Assembly (NCBI GenBank): GCA_016124795.1
Contig: WGNB01000001.1
Location: 224,659-288,658 of the forward strand
Direction: 5' to 3'
Length of the DNA stretch: 64,000 nucleotides
From: Rhodopseudomonas sp.
GTDB lineage: Bacteria > Pseudomonadota > Alphaproteobacteria > Rhizobiales > Xanthobacteraceae
Part shown: positions 1-8,775 of the stretch, one piece after another
Position numbering within the stretch: position 1 is the stretch's first letter
Layout: the number at the start of each line of letters is the position of its first letter
The notes under the pieces: generated by a model
Seen by the model: only the letters and a program-made list of their open reading frames with translations
What the model was told of the DNA's origin: nothing
Databases searched by the model: none
Program-made: the position numbers and the translations under genes

Positions 1-28
1 CGCGGCGGAAAGATGGAAGTTCGGCTTT

Positions 29-2392
29 ATGAGCGAGACTAACGGCAAACGCGCGGGCGTCGGTTCATCCGTTTTGCGTTTGGAGGACGACCGCTATCTG
101 CGCGGCCGCGGTCGGTTCATCGCCGATATCCGGTTACCGGCCATGTTGGATGTTGCATTCGTGCGCAGTCCGCTCGCGCATGCGCGGGTACGCGGCATCG
201 GCAAGCCGCAAGGTTTCGAGGACAAGGTCTTCGTGATGACCGACCTCGACGGCGTCCAGGGCATTCGCGCCGATTCGGGATTGCCGGGATTTCGCAGTTC
301 GGTGCAGCCGATTCTGGCGAGCGACAAAGTGCGCCATGTCGGCGAGCCGCTGGCGGCTTGCGTTGCCGAAAGTCGCGCCGAGGCCGAGGACATCGCCGAC
401 ATGGTGTCGCTCGATCTCGAGGAATTGCCGGCGGTGGTCGAGATGACCCGCGCCCGCGATCCGGGTGCGCCGCTGGTTCACGAAAACTGGTCGGAGAACG
501 TCTTTCTTGAAACCGCCGTCGATACCGACTTCGAAAAATCGGTGAAGGATGCCGCCGTGAAGGTGAAGCGGACGTTTCGCACCGCGCGCCAGAGCATGGC
601 GCCGATGGAAGGCCGCGGCGTCGTCGCTTATTGGGATAATCAGGCGCAGCAGATCGTGGTTTATACCTCGACGCAGATGCCGCACATTGTGCGCAATGGC
701 CTGGCCGGCTGCCTCGGTCTCGATCAGGGCATTGTCCGGGTGGTCGCGCCGGATGTCGGCGGCGGTTTCGGTTACAAGGGCATCCTGCTCGGCGAAGAAG
801 TGTGCCTGGCTTACCTGGCGATGAAGCTGAAGCGGCCGGTGCGCTGGATCGAGGATCGGCGCGAGCATCTGACCGGCAACGCCAATTGCCGGGAACATCA
901 TTACGAGATCACCGGCTACGCGGCCGCCGACGGGAAACTGCTGGCGATCGATTGCGACGCGATTGTCGATTCCGGCGCCTATTCGGCTTATCCGTTTTCG
1001 GCCTGTCTGGAGGCCGCGCAGGTCGCCAGCATTCTGCCGGGGCCCTATCAGTTTCCCGGCTATCGCTGCCGGACCTGGTCGGTCGCCACCAATAAGCCGG
1101 CGATCCTGCCGTTCCGCGGCGTGGCGCGCACCGGCGTTTGCTTCGCGCTCGAGGTGCTGCTCGATTCCATCGCCCGCGAACTCAATTTGCCGCCCGAAGA
1201 GGTGCGCCGCAAAAATCTGGTTCGTCCGGAGCAGATGCCTTTCGTCAACATCACCAAGAAGATCTTCGACAGCGGCGATTACGTCGAATGCCTCGATCGC
1301 GCGGTGACTGCGCTCGATCTGCCGGCGATCCGCGCCCGTCAAGCGGCTGGCGAGGCCGATGGACGCAGAATCGGCGTCGGACTGGCGATTTTCTGCGAGC
1401 AGGGCGCGCATGGCACGTCGGTCTATTCGGGGTGGGGCATTCCGATGGTGCCGGGCTTTGAGCAGGCGACGGCCCGGCTGACCCCGGACGGCGGACTGGA
1501 ATTGCGCGTCGGTGTGCAAAGCCATGGCCAGAGCCTGGAGACGACGCTGGCACAAGTCGCCAATGAAGTGCTGGGGATTGCGCCGCAACGGGTCAAGCTG
1601 GTGCACGGTGACACCGCGCTCACGCCTTATTCGACCGGCACCTGGGGTTCGCGTTGCGCCGTGATGGCGGGCGGTGCGGTGGCGGCGGCCTGCGATGTTC
1701 TGGCCGGCCGTATCCGCAAGATTGCCGGTCATCTTCTGCAGGCCGATCCGGAGTCGGTCGTGCTGGCCGATGGCATGGCGCGCGCGGCGGGCAGTGAAAT
1801 CGCGCTCAAGGATATCGGCGCGGCCTGGTATCTGCGGCCGCAGGACTTGCCGGCCGATGTTGATCCGGCCGGGCTCGAAGCCACGCAAGGTTACAAGACC
1901 CAGCGCGACACCGGCACTTTCTCGTATGCCTGCCACGCTGCGGTGGTCGCGGTTGATACCGAGACAGGGGCGATTGAGATCCTCGACTATAAAATTGTCG
2001 AGGACGGCGGTGTGCTGATCAATCCGATGGTGGTCGATGGCCAGGTCTATGGTGGCGCGGCTCAGGGGATCGGCACCGCGCTTTATGAAGAAATGCGCTA
2101 CGACGAAACCGGGCAGCCTTTGGCCGCGACCTTCGCCGACTATCACTTGCCGGGCGCTTGCGAAATGCCGGTCATGACCGTCGATCATATGCAGTTTCCG
2201 TCGCCGATCAGTCGTTTCGGCCAGAAGGGTATCGGCGAGGGCGGCGCGATCGGACCGCCGGCGGCGATCGCCAATGCGGTCAACGATGCCCTGGCACCGC
2301 TGGGCGTCGAGGTCGACGCCCTGCCGATGACGCCGTTCCGGGTGCTGGCTCAATTGGCGCGAGGCCTCAACAAGTCGGAGCAGGCCGCATGA
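29..2392 (+). CDS. Molybdenum hydroxylase (xanthine dehydrogenase family), molybdopterin-binding large subunit
   Basis: This 787-residue protein has the usual length for the MoCo subunit of CoxL/Xdh-type hydroxylases, which use water to hydroxylate an electron-poor carbon of an aromatic, heterocyclic or aldehyde substrate. Visible are the N-terminal LEDDRYLRGRGRF segment (about 18-30), the glycine-rich Mo-site motif VGGGFGYKG (about 243-251) and KGIGEGGAIGPP (about 733-744), whose Glu is the catalytic base in this family. The CO-dehydrogenase loop AYRCSFR is absent; that region reads FRGVARTG, so it is not a true CO dehydrogenase. GGAAG precedes the ATG. The frame stays open to the left edge, but homologues begin near here. 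It overlaps the next gene by 4 bases (ATGA). Substrate unknown. Confidence 0.9.
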   Translation: MSETNGKRAGVGSSVLRLEDDRYLRGRGRFIADIRLPAMLDVAFVRSPLAHARVRGIGKPQGFEDKVFVMTDLDGVQGIRADSGLPGFRSSVQPILASDKVRHVGEPLAACVAESRAEAEDIADMVSLDLEELPAVVEMTRARDPGAPLVHENWSENVFLETAVDTDFEKSVKDAAVKVKRTFRTARQSMAPMEGRGVVAYWDNQAQQIVVYTSTQMPHIVRNGLAGCLGLDQGIVRVVAPDVGGGFGYKGILLGEEVCLAYLAMKLKRPVRWIEDRREHLTGNANCREHHYEITGYAAADGKLLAIDCDAIVDSGAYSAYPFSACLEAAQVASILPGPYQFPGYRCRTWSVATNKPAILPFRGVARTGVCFALEVLLDSIARELNLPPEEVRRKNLVRPEQMPFVNITKKIFDSGDYVECLDRAVTALDLPAIRARQAAGEADGRRIGVGLAIFCEQGAHGTSVYSGWGIPMVPGFEQATARLTPDGGLELRVGVQSHGQSLETTLAQVANEVLGIAPQRVKLVHGDTALTPYSTGTWGSRCAVMAGGAVAAACDVLAGRIRKIAGHLLQADPESVVLADGMARAAGSEIALKDIGAAWYLRPQDLPADVDPAGLEATQGYKTQRDTGTFSYACHAAVVAVDTETGAIEILDYKIVEDGGVLINPMVVDGQVYGGAAQGIGTALYEEMRYDETGQPLAATFADYHLPGACEMPVMTVDHMQFPSPISRFGQKGIGEGGAIGPPAAIANAVNDALAPLGVEVDALPMTPFRVLAQLARGLNKSEQAA

Positions 2393-3210
2393 AACCCGTT
2401 CGTTTCGATTATGCCGCGGCCCCGGATGCTGCGACCGCTTGCTCGCTGTTGACGCAGAGTGTTGCCGCCAAGCCGATCGCCGGCGGCCAGTCGCTCGGGC
2501 CGATGCTGAATTTGCGACTCGTCCGGCCTGACGCTTTGGTCGATATCTCGCGGGCAAGCGATTTGCGCGGCGTTCGCGATGAGGGCAATGCGATTGTCTA
2601 CGGCGCCGCGGTGACCCACGCCGAAATCGAGGACGGTGCGGTGCCCGATGCGACGCCCGGCTGGCTGGCGTCGGTGGCGCGGCGGATCGCCTATCGCGCG
2701 GTGCGCAATCGCGGCACCATCGGCGGCAGTCTGGCGCATGCCGACCCGGCGGCCGATTGGGTCAATGTACTGACCGCGCTTGACGCCAGCGTCGTCCTGA
2801 CCCGGTCGCTCGGCACGCGGACCGTCGCTCTCGCCGAGTTTTTCACCGGGCCGTTTGCTACCGTGCTGGCGCATGACGAGATCGTTACCGGCGTCCGTGT
2901 GCCCAAGCGTGGCGCGGCGGCGCGCTGGGGTTATTGGAAATTCTGCCTGAAGGTCGGCGATTTCGCCAAAGCCAGCGCGGCGGTGTTGATCGATCCGGAA
3001 CGGGGCGAGACGCGGATATTACTCGGCGCGATCGAGAAGCCGCCGATCCTGTTGTCGGACGCGTCGGCGATTTTGGCCGGCAGAATGCCGCTCGCGGCGG
3101 TCGTCACCGATGTGGCGCCGCATCTGTCCTACGATTCACATGCTTTGCATGTTGCCGCGCTTCGTCGCGCGATTGCGTTGGCGACGGCGAGCGGTGAGGT
3201 GGCGGCATGA
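2389..3210 (+). CDS. Molybdenum hydroxylase FAD-binding medium subunit (CoxM-like)
   Basis: The protein has 273 residues, normal for the FAD subunit that takes electrons from the FeS clusters. The two FAD-binding signatures are visible: AGGQSLGPMLNLR (about 33-45) and NRGTIGGSLAHADPA (about 107-121). The ATG start shares ATGA with the stop of the large-subunit gene and the stop shares ATGA with the FeS-subunit start, so the three subunits are translationally coupled. The open frame extends further upstream inside the large-subunit gene, but MKPVRFDY is the standard N-terminus for the family. With its neighbours it forms one heterotrimeric cytoplasmic hydroxylase. Confidence 0.9.
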   Translation: MKPVRFDYAAAPDAATACSLLTQSVAAKPIAGGQSLGPMLNLRLVRPDALVDISRASDLRGVRDEGNAIVYGAAVTHAEIEDGAVPDATPGWLASVARRIAYRAVRNRGTIGGSLAHADPAADWVNVLTALDASVVLTRSLGTRTVALAEFFTGPFATVLAHDEIVTGVRVPKRGAAARWGYWKFCLKVGDFAKASAAVLIDPERGETRILLGAIEKPPILLSDASAILAGRMPLAAVVTDVAPHLSYDSHALHVAALRRAIALATASGEVAA

Positions 3211-4355
3211 CGGCGTTGACCCTGAGCGTTAACGGCGTCGAGGTGACGCGCGACGTCGAGCCGCGCACTCACCTTGCCGATTTCGTGCGCGAGAACCTGA
3301 ACCTGACCGGCACGCATATCGGCTGTGAGCATGGCGTCTGCGGCGCTTGCACGATGATCGTCGACGGCCGGCCGGTGCGTTCCTGCCTGAGCTATGCGGT
3401 ATCTTGCGCCGGCGCCGACGTCCGAACGCTGGAATCCTTCGATAATGATCCAGTCGTTGGCCTGCTGCGCGACGCGTTCAGCCGTCACCATGCGCTGCAA
3501 TGCGGTTATTGTACGCCCGGCATGCTGGCGACCGCTTTTGATATCGTGACGCGCTTGCCGGAAGCCGACGAGACGCGGATTCGCGAAGAGCTTTCCGGCA
3601 ACCTGTGCCGTTGTACCGGTTACGTTGGGATCGTCGCGGCGATCCGCGACGTCTTGGCGCGTGGTCCGCATGCCCGCACGGTCGAGCCGGTGGCGCGCGG
3701 AGTGTCGCCGCGGGCGGTCTCAGGCTGGACCGATGCAACAAAGGTGGCCGCTGGCGATGCGGCTACGGCGACGTTCGCCGTTCCAGTGCCGGAACGGATC
3801 GACGGCGGCCAGACGTTGAGCCGGTCGATCCCGGTGCCGGTCTCAGTCGAGCGGCTATGGGCCACGCTTCAGGATATCGAGACCATCGCCAGGTGTCTGC
3901 CGGGCGCGTCGATTGAAAGGATCAATCCCGATGGTTCGGTCGAAGGCGCATTCGCGGTCGCGATCGGTCCGATGAAGGCGCGCTTTGCCGGCACCGCGCA
4001 GGTCGCCTACGACGCAAGTTCGCGCAGCGGCACGGTCCGCGGCGCCGGTGGCGACGGCATCAGCCGCTCGCGCGCCGATGGCGCCATTCGCTTCGCCGCC
4101 GTAGCGGCGGGAGACGACGCCTCCCGTCTCGATATCGACATGACCTACAAGCTCAGCGGTCCGCTGGCGCAGTTCGGCCGGCCAGTGGTGGTCGCGCATG
4201 TTGTCGACCGCATGCTGGGTGAGGTGGCGGCCAATCTGGCGCGGGTGAGCGAGGGCGGCGTGGCGACGGCATCGGCCCCTATTGGCGGCATCGGCTTCGT
4301 GTTAGGCACTGTGCTGGCGATGCTGCGCCAGTTATTGATCAAGGACGGAAAATAG
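3207..4355 (+). CDS. Molybdenum hydroxylase [2Fe-2S] small subunit fused to a C-terminal CoxG (SRPBCC) domain
   Basis: Residues 1-150 are a complete two-cluster small subunit: C40, C45, C48 and C60 form the plant-ferredoxin-type cluster, and C99, C102, C134 and C136 (CGYCTP, CRCTG) form the second. After a linker of about 50 residues, residues about 205-350 are a CoxG-like SRPBCC domain (VERLWATLQDIETIARCLPG), and the protein ends in a hydrophobic, possibly membrane-seeking segment (about 358-380). In CO dehydrogenase systems CoxG is a separate protein implicated in membrane attachment of the enzyme; here it is covalently joined to the FeS subunit. At 382 residues it is roughly twice the usual small-subunit length. 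The second hydroxylase in this window carries CoxG on its large subunit instead. Confidence 0.9.
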   Translation: MTALTLSVNGVEVTRDVEPRTHLADFVRENLNLTGTHIGCEHGVCGACTMIVDGRPVRSCLSYAVSCAGADVRTLESFDNDPVVGLLRDAFSRHHALQCGYCTPGMLATAFDIVTRLPEADETRIREELSGNLCRCTGYVGIVAAIRDVLARGPHARTVEPVARGVSPRAVSGWTDATKVAAGDAATATFAVPVPERIDGGQTLSRSIPVPVSVERLWATLQDIETIARCLPGASIERINPDGSVEGAFAVAIGPMKARFAGTAQVAYDASSRSGTVRGAGGDGISRSRADGAIRFAAVAAGDDASRLDIDMTYKLSGPLAQFGRPVVVAHVVDRMLGEVAANLARVSEGGVATASAPIGGIGFVLGTVLAMLRQLLIKDGK

Positions 4356-4387
4356 CGGGGCGCGAGCGGTTCAATCGAAGAGGCATC

Positions 4388-4897
4388 ATGCTGGAGAAAA
4401 CCAAACAAGGCCGGGATAGCGCGCCGCGCGGGGACGACTGGCACGGCAAGCCGTTGCAGGAGCGTCCCGGCTTTCTGATCCGCCGGTTGCACCAGATTCA
4501 TGTCGCCTTGTTCATGGAAGAATGCGCCGGCGAAAGCATCACCCCGGTGCAGTACAGCATTCTGACCGCGCTCGACCATATCGGCGCTGCCGAGCAGATC
4601 GTGCTGTCGGGTGCGGTCGGTCTCGACACCACCAATGTCGCCGACGTGCTGGCCCGACTCGAGCGCCAGAAGATGATCAAGCGCCGGATGTCGCCGCGCG
4701 ACAAGCGGATGAAGATCGTGTCCCTGACCGACACTGGCCGGGCACTGTTGCAGCGCATCGACGCCGGCGCCGCCCGCGCCCATGAGCGCACGCTGGCCGC
4801 GTTAAGTCCGACAGCGCGCGCCCGCTTCATGCGCGATCTCGAAACGCTGGTCGAAGCCAACAATGACCTCAGTCGGACGCCGGTCGGTACGCGCTGA
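4388..4897 (+). CDS. MarR-family transcriptional regulator
   Basis: This 169-residue winged-helix protein has the MarR core: SITPVQYSILTAL (about 51-63), recognition-helix region LDTTNVADVLARLERQKMI (about 79-97) and the wing with SPRDKRMKIVSLTDTGR (about 101-117). MarR proteins are dimeric, often ligand-released repressors. It starts 32 bases after the hydroxylase FeS subunit on the same strand, so it is probably co-transcribed with the hydroxylase and regulates it, perhaps in response to the substrate. The hydroxylase promoter lies off the left edge, so no operator could be identified. Its 3' end converges on the Rieske gene. Confidence 0.88.
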   Translation: MLEKTKQGRDSAPRGDDWHGKPLQERPGFLIRRLHQIHVALFMEECAGESITPVQYSILTALDHIGAAEQIVLSGAVGLDTTNVADVLARLERQKMIKRRMSPRDKRMKIVSLTDTGRALLQRIDAGAARAHERTLAALSPTARARFMRDLETLVEANNDLSRTPVGTR

Positions 4898-4931
4898 GAT
4901 GCCAAGCGGAACGACGGGTGGGCAGAGCGGT

Positions 4932-5333
4932 TCAGCGGGCGCTGAGATCCCAGACCTGGCGGTTGCCGCCGGGCGGGTTGCGGTTGACGGCATTGGCGTC
5001 GACTTCGATGGCGTCACCGGTGATGCGCGCCGGATAAAGCTTCAGCGCCGCGACATTGCGCCAGCCAGCCGAGACCGCGCCGTCGTCGAGCGCGAAAGAG
5101 GCGAGATGGCGGGGACAGACCAGCCGGCCCTCCTCGATCCGGCCTTGCGACAGGTCGGCTTTCTCGTGGGGGCACATGCCCTGAAAGGCGTAGATCGCGT
5201 TGCCGCGCCGCGCCAGCACCAGCGCATGGCTCTCCAGCATGACGCGCAGCATGCCGCCGTCCGGCAAGGTATCGACGGTGGCAACCGCGATGTAGCGGGG
5301 CGGGGCGGATTGGCCGGTCGTATTCAATGTCAT
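4932..5333 (-). CDS. Small Rieske [2Fe-2S] ferredoxin
   Basis: This 133-residue soluble Rieske protein has both cluster-binding boxes: C54-P-H56 and, 16 residues on, C73-P-R-H76 (CPHEKADL, CPRHLASF). That length and a single domain match ferredoxin components or NirD-like electron carriers rather than oxygenase alpha subunits. The open frame extends upstream, but that part is antisense to the neighbouring gene; MTLNTTGQ is the best start and leaves 17 bases to the divergent DUF1116 start. No Rieske oxygenase is encoded in the window, so its partner is unknown; electron transfer to or from the molybdenum hydroxylase is a guess from position. Confidence 0.85.
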   Translation of the reverse strand: MTLNTTGQSAPPRYIAVATVDTLPDGGMLRVMLESHALVLARRGNAIYAFQGMCPHEKADLSQGRIEEGRLVCPRHLASFALDDGAVSAGWRNVAALKLYPARITGDAIEVDANAVNRNPPGGNRQVWDLSAR

Positions 5334-5350
5334 GTTCCCGAAATTTCTCG

Positions 5351-6493
5351 ATGAGGTCGACTTTGTCCGGTCAAGCCACGCGCCTGTCGTTCGAACGCTT
5401 TCTGGCTGCCGTGCCGCAACTCGATGGCTGCGCGCCGCTTGCGTCGTCGGTTGCGTTGCCGGACAGAACTTTATTGCACGCCGGACCGCCGTTCCAGACG
5501 GGCGTTGCATTGCCGCCGCCGGTTCGCAACGCGGCGGCCAATGCCGCGCAATTCGAAGGTTGGGCGTCGGATTTTGACACGGCCTGCACCGCCCTGGCGC
5601 GCGGCGATATCCGGCTCGCGCCGGCACAGGACTTCGGCGTGGTCACGCCTTTGGCTTTCGTGGTGTCGCCGTCGATGCCGGTGTTGCGGATGATGGACGC
5701 TGCGGGAAGCGCGGTCGTGCGCTATTCGCCGGTGAATGACGGACCGCCACCGGCGGCGCTGCGGTTCGGCAGCCGGCATGAGGGGCAGATGGATCGCCTG
5801 GCGCTGATCGGCCGGATCAGCCCGGCGCTGAATGAAGCCTTGCGCGATGCGATCCCGCTGCTGCCGATTTTGCGCGCCGGGCTTGATGGCGGCGACGATC
5901 TGCACGGTCGCGTGTCGGCCGCCAACGCCGCTTTGGCCGACGTACTGGCGTCGCGGCTGTCGGGCGAGGCGCGCGATTACCTGACGCTCGCCAATCAATT
6001 CGTGCTCAATGTCATCATGGCGGCTTGCGCGGTGATGATCGGCGCGGGGGGCGGTATCGCGGACAGCCGTCTGGTGACGGTGGCCGGCGGCAACGGTATC
6101 GACTTTGGCTGGCAACTGGCTGGAATGCCGGGCGTGTGGCGGACAGCGGCTGCCGTGCCGCCTGCCGGTCCGCATTTTCCGCACACCGCCGGACGGCCGT
6201 TTCTGCCGGCCATCGGCGACAGCGCGGTGATCGATGCCTGCGGTTTCGGTGCGGCGGCCTTGCGCTATGCGCCGGAGATTATCGCGGCGTTGCGCGGCTC
6301 CGTGGACGACGGTTATTTCACCGTCTCCGCCAGTGCCGGATTCATCGGTCCGCATCCGGCCTTTCCGTCCGGCCTCAGGCTCGGCCTCGATATCGATCAT
6401 CGCGGATCGCTACACGGCGTCATGCTGGCGGCGGTCGACGCTGACGGCGAGGCCGGCCTCATCGGCCGCGGTGTCGCGCCTTGGCCGCGTTAG
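5351..6493 (+). CDS. DUF1116 (YlbE/YahG-like) protein
   Basis: The 380-residue product resembles the DUF1116 family (E. coli YlbE/YahG). Recognisable blocks are LLHAGPPF near the N-terminus, FEGWASDFD, and the conserved core AGGNGIDFGWQLAG followed by FLPAIGDSAVIDACGFG. In E. coli, ylbE works with fdrA and ylbF in oxamate carbamoyl transfer at the end of allantoin use. No FdrA, YlbF or carbamate kinase is seen here, so the DUF1116 gene is an orphan beside a molybdenum hydroxylase, an amidohydrolase and a ureohydrolase. Start chosen as ATG at 5351; an ATG at 5327 is possible but overlaps the divergent Rieske start. The biochemical role is inferred only from the family. Confidence 0.72.
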   Translation: MRSTLSGQATRLSFERFLAAVPQLDGCAPLASSVALPDRTLLHAGPPFQTGVALPPPVRNAAANAAQFEGWASDFDTACTALARGDIRLAPAQDFGVVTPLAFVVSPSMPVLRMMDAAGSAVVRYSPVNDGPPPAALRFGSRHEGQMDRLALIGRISPALNEALRDAIPLLPILRAGLDGGDDLHGRVSAANAALADVLASRLSGEARDYLTLANQFVLNVIMAACAVMIGAGGGIADSRLVTVAGGNGIDFGWQLAGMPGVWRTAAAVPPAGPHFPHTAGRPFLPAIGDSAVIDACGFGAAALRYAPEIIAALRGSVDDGYFTVSASAGFIGPHPAFPSGLRLGLDIDHRGSLHGVMLAAVDADGEAGLIGRGVAPWPR

Positions 6494-6520
6494 CGCTTTA
6501 ACTTCAGGTCGCGGTATCCG

Positions 6521-6553
6521 CCCTTCATCCCCGCAAAGAGCGGGGATGAAGGG
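6521..6553. terminator. Hairpin between convergent genes
   Basis: A perfect 14-bp inverted repeat (6521-6534 and 6540-6553, arms CCCTTCATCCCCGC and its complement) closes a 5-base loop AAAGA. It lies between the stops of the DUF1116 gene (+) and the amidohydrolase gene (-), where a bidirectional terminator is expected. There is no clear T-run on either strand, so Rho-independent function is likely but not certain. Confidence 0.7.
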
Positions 6554-6559
6554 AAATTC

Positions 6560-7828
6560 TCAAGCCGCGATCGCGTCGGGGATCAGCGGCGAGTCGCTGT
6601 CGTGGCGGGTGCCCTCGCGCAGGCAGAACACCGGCCGGATCAGCTTGTCGGAGACGACCTCGACGCCGCTGTTGTCCGACAGCTTGAACTTGCCGTTGAG
6701 AACTTCGAGCACGCTGACATCGGCGGTACGGCCGACCTTGAGCGCGCCGATTTCGTCTTCCAGATTGACCATCATGGCCGGGTGCGACGTGACGGTCGCG
6801 ACGATTTCCTCAAGCGTCATGCCGAGCGCCAGCAGTTCGGTCATGGCGATGGTCAGGCTGAACGGCGCGATGCCGAAGAACGGATTTTCCTCGCGGACGT
6901 TCTTGTCCATGCCGGCCGGCGGCACCTTGACGTTATAACCATGCAGGTCGGCGCCGAGCGTGAACGGCCGGACGCCGGCGTCGAGCACGCGCTTGGCAAC
7001 CTCGAAGCTGAAATGCGAGCCATGGCCGACATCGACCCGCACGCCGCGCGCGATGGCTTCGAACACGATCGGGTGGACTTCGCCTTCCTTGTTGACGAAA
7101 CCGCCGGGATGCCGCGTGAACGGATGGGCGAGAATGTCGCCCGGCCGCATGATCGGCACCAGTTCGCGGATCAGTTCGTCGGCGTCCGGCACCGGGCCTT
7201 CCTCGAGGCTCGGCCACAACTGGCCAAGGTGAATGTAAAGCGGCAGGCCGGTCTGGTCGGCGATGACCCGGCCGGTTTTGATGACGTCGAGGCCCCAGCG
7301 CGACTGGCCGCCGATCTCGGCATGGGCCTTGATGCCGCGCACGATGTCGAGATTTTCCTTGGCGACGCGCACGGTATGTTCGACGTTGACGCCGGTCGGA
7401 CCGTAGAGGTCAGGGTACAGATGGCCTTCAAGGCCGCCAACCAGGTAGCAGGAAATGAAGCACAGTAACCGGCTCTTCGAGGTTTCGGCGAGGTAATGCC
7501 GGAAGCCGCCGAGCGTCATGCAGCTCGGGCCGCCCTGATCGATCAGCGTGGTCACGCCGGAGCGGACGCCGACCATGTCGGGATTGAGACCAAAGCGCCC
7601 GGTCACATGCTCGTAGACATGGGCATGGGTGTCGATCATGCCGGCGGTCACCAGCTTGCCGTTGACGTTGACCTTTTCGCGCGCCGGCGCCTGCGACAGG
7701 TCGGGCTCGACAGCGGCGATCTTGCCGCCGGCGATGGCGACATCGTAGCGGCCGTTCAGTCCGGTCGCGGGGTCGATGACGGTGCCGCCGGACAGGACGA
7801 GATCGTAAGGAAACTGGGCAGTGTTCAT
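6560..7828 (-). CDS. Amidohydrolase-superfamily metal-dependent hydrolase (deacetylase/dihydroorotase-like)
   Basis: The 422-residue protein is a full-length amidohydrolase. It shows the N-terminal beta-sandwich strand LVLSGGTVIDPATG, the metal-binding H68-x-H70 (DTHAHVYEH), a candidate carboxylated Lys (K167 in GIKAHAEIG), H200 and H235, and the catalytic Asp D294 (TLGADLHG). The superfamily hydrolyses C-N bonds in cyclic amides, ureides or deacetylates amino compounds. The start at 7828 was chosen because the beta-sandwich begins there; the open frame reaches 7966. It is followed by a convergent hairpin. Neighbouring ureohydrolase and phosphoribosyltransferase genes, 221 bases upstream on the same strand, suggest breakdown of a nitrogen-rich compound; the exact substrate cannot be told. 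Confidence 0.85.
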   Translation of the reverse strand: MNTAQFPYDLVLSGGTVIDPATGLNGRYDVAIAGGKIAAVEPDLSQAPAREKVNVNGKLVTAGMIDTHAHVYEHVTGRFGLNPDMVGVRSGVTTLIDQGGPSCMTLGGFRHYLAETSKSRLLCFISCYLVGGLEGHLYPDLYGPTGVNVEHTVRVAKENLDIVRGIKAHAEIGGQSRWGLDVIKTGRVIADQTGLPLYIHLGQLWPSLEEGPVPDADELIRELVPIMRPGDILAHPFTRHPGGFVNKEGEVHPIVFEAIARGVRVDVGHGSHFSFEVAKRVLDAGVRPFTLGADLHGYNVKVPPAGMDKNVREENPFFGIAPFSLTIAMTELLALGMTLEEIVATVTSHPAMMVNLEDEIGALKVGRTADVSVLEVLNGKFKLSDNSGVEVVSDKLIRPVFCLREGTRHDSDSPLIPDAIAA

Positions 7829-8049
7829 GGCCGTACCTTCAAGGGTTATGCACACCGGAGGGCCGGGCCGTTCGCGGCCGCTGCCGTCCGGCTGTCGCCG
7901 CGCCGGAATATTCGTCAGTATACCGATAAACTGGCCCGCCGCGCATGTCGAAATAAATGGCGGCATTGCGCAAAAATACGGCAGCGGTAACCGGCTTTTC
8001 GGCGTGGCAATCGGCCGTTCCGCCGCGGCGTCACGGGCGATTGCCGCGT

Positions 8050-8775
8050 TCAGGGAACCTCGGGTTCGGTTTCGGAAATGGAAAGCCAGCCGCCTTCGCC
8101 TCGTTCGAACAAGGGACAGCCATAGACGGCGCGTACTGCCAGTGGCGGTTCATATGCGTTGACCGGTGTCTGCCAGCGGTTTGTTTGCTTCATGGCGACC
8201 ACCATGCCGGCGATGTCGACTCCGGCTTTTCGCAGCAGACGAACGGCGGCGACGGCGGTTGCGCCGCTTGAAATCGCATCGTCGACCAGGACGATGCGCC
8301 GGCCTTCGACCAAAGGCAGCAGGTTCGGGTCGAGCCGCAGCAGCTTGCCGGCCTCGGGGCTGGTGATCGAAGTGACCGGTTCCGACAGCGCGTCGTCGTA
8401 CCAGAACTTGCGTGAATAACCGAGCGGGACGTAGCGTGGCTGGCCAAGCCGTTCGGCGACCAGCGCGGCAAAGGCGAGGCCGAGGGTCGGCAGGCCGACC
8501 AGAATATCGGCATTAAAGGCACGCGCCTGGGTCGCCATGTGGTCGGCCAGTGCGGCGACGACACGATGAGACGCCTGATTGGCGATCAGCGACGCGACGG
8601 CGCGTCGGTTGTCCGGCAGTTGGCGGAGCGGCAGCACCAGGAAACGGCCGCAGGGCAGCCGGACCGGATAGCCGTAGCGGTAAGGCGGCGTCGCTGAAAA
8701 GCGCGCGGGAATGTCCGGCGTCAGGTCTTGCCAATAACCGGTCGTCGGTTCGGTAAAGAAAGATTCGCCGGTCAT
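8050..8775 (-). CDS. PRT-type phosphoribosyltransferase
   Basis: The 241-residue protein carries the 13-residue PRPP-binding motif of type I phosphoribosyltransferases, RIVLVDDAISSGAT (about 158-171), preceded by an acidic region and GLPTLGLAFAALVAE. About 80 extra N-terminal residues distinguish it from a minimal adenine or xanthine phosphoribosyltransferase. Such enzymes attach a purine or pyrimidine base to PRPP, though many catabolic-cluster members are uncharacterised. The start overlaps the stop of the upstream ureohydrolase gene by 4 bases, so the two are co-translated. A link with the molybdenum hydroxylase would fit a purine-like substrate, but this is inference. Confidence 0.82.
   Translation of the reverse strand: MTGESFFTEPTTGYWQDLTPDIPARFSATPPYRYGYPVRLPCGRFLVLPLRQLPDNRRAVASLIANQASHRVVAALADHMATQARAFNADILVGLPTLGLAFAALVAERLGQPRYVPLGYSRKFWYDDALSEPVTSITSPEAGKLLRLDPNLLPLVEGRRIVLVDDAISSGATAVAAVRLLRKAGVDIAGMVVAMKQTNRWQTPVNAYEPPLAVRAVYGCPLFERGEGGWLSISETEPEVP

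Noticed and set aside
1..42. Possible tail of an upstream gene (ending RLYERD, TAA)
   Set aside because: Fourteen codons that overlap the first gene's start are too few to judge; it may be chance.
134..2557. An 807-codon antisense open frame opposite the first large subunit
   Set aside because: It is a shadow of GC-rich codon use in the real gene: Arg/Ala/Gly/His-rich, no domain, no ribosome site.
29..4355. True aerobic CO dehydrogenase
   Set aside because: The AYRCSFR active-site loop is missing in both large subunits of the window, so CO oxidation is not supported.
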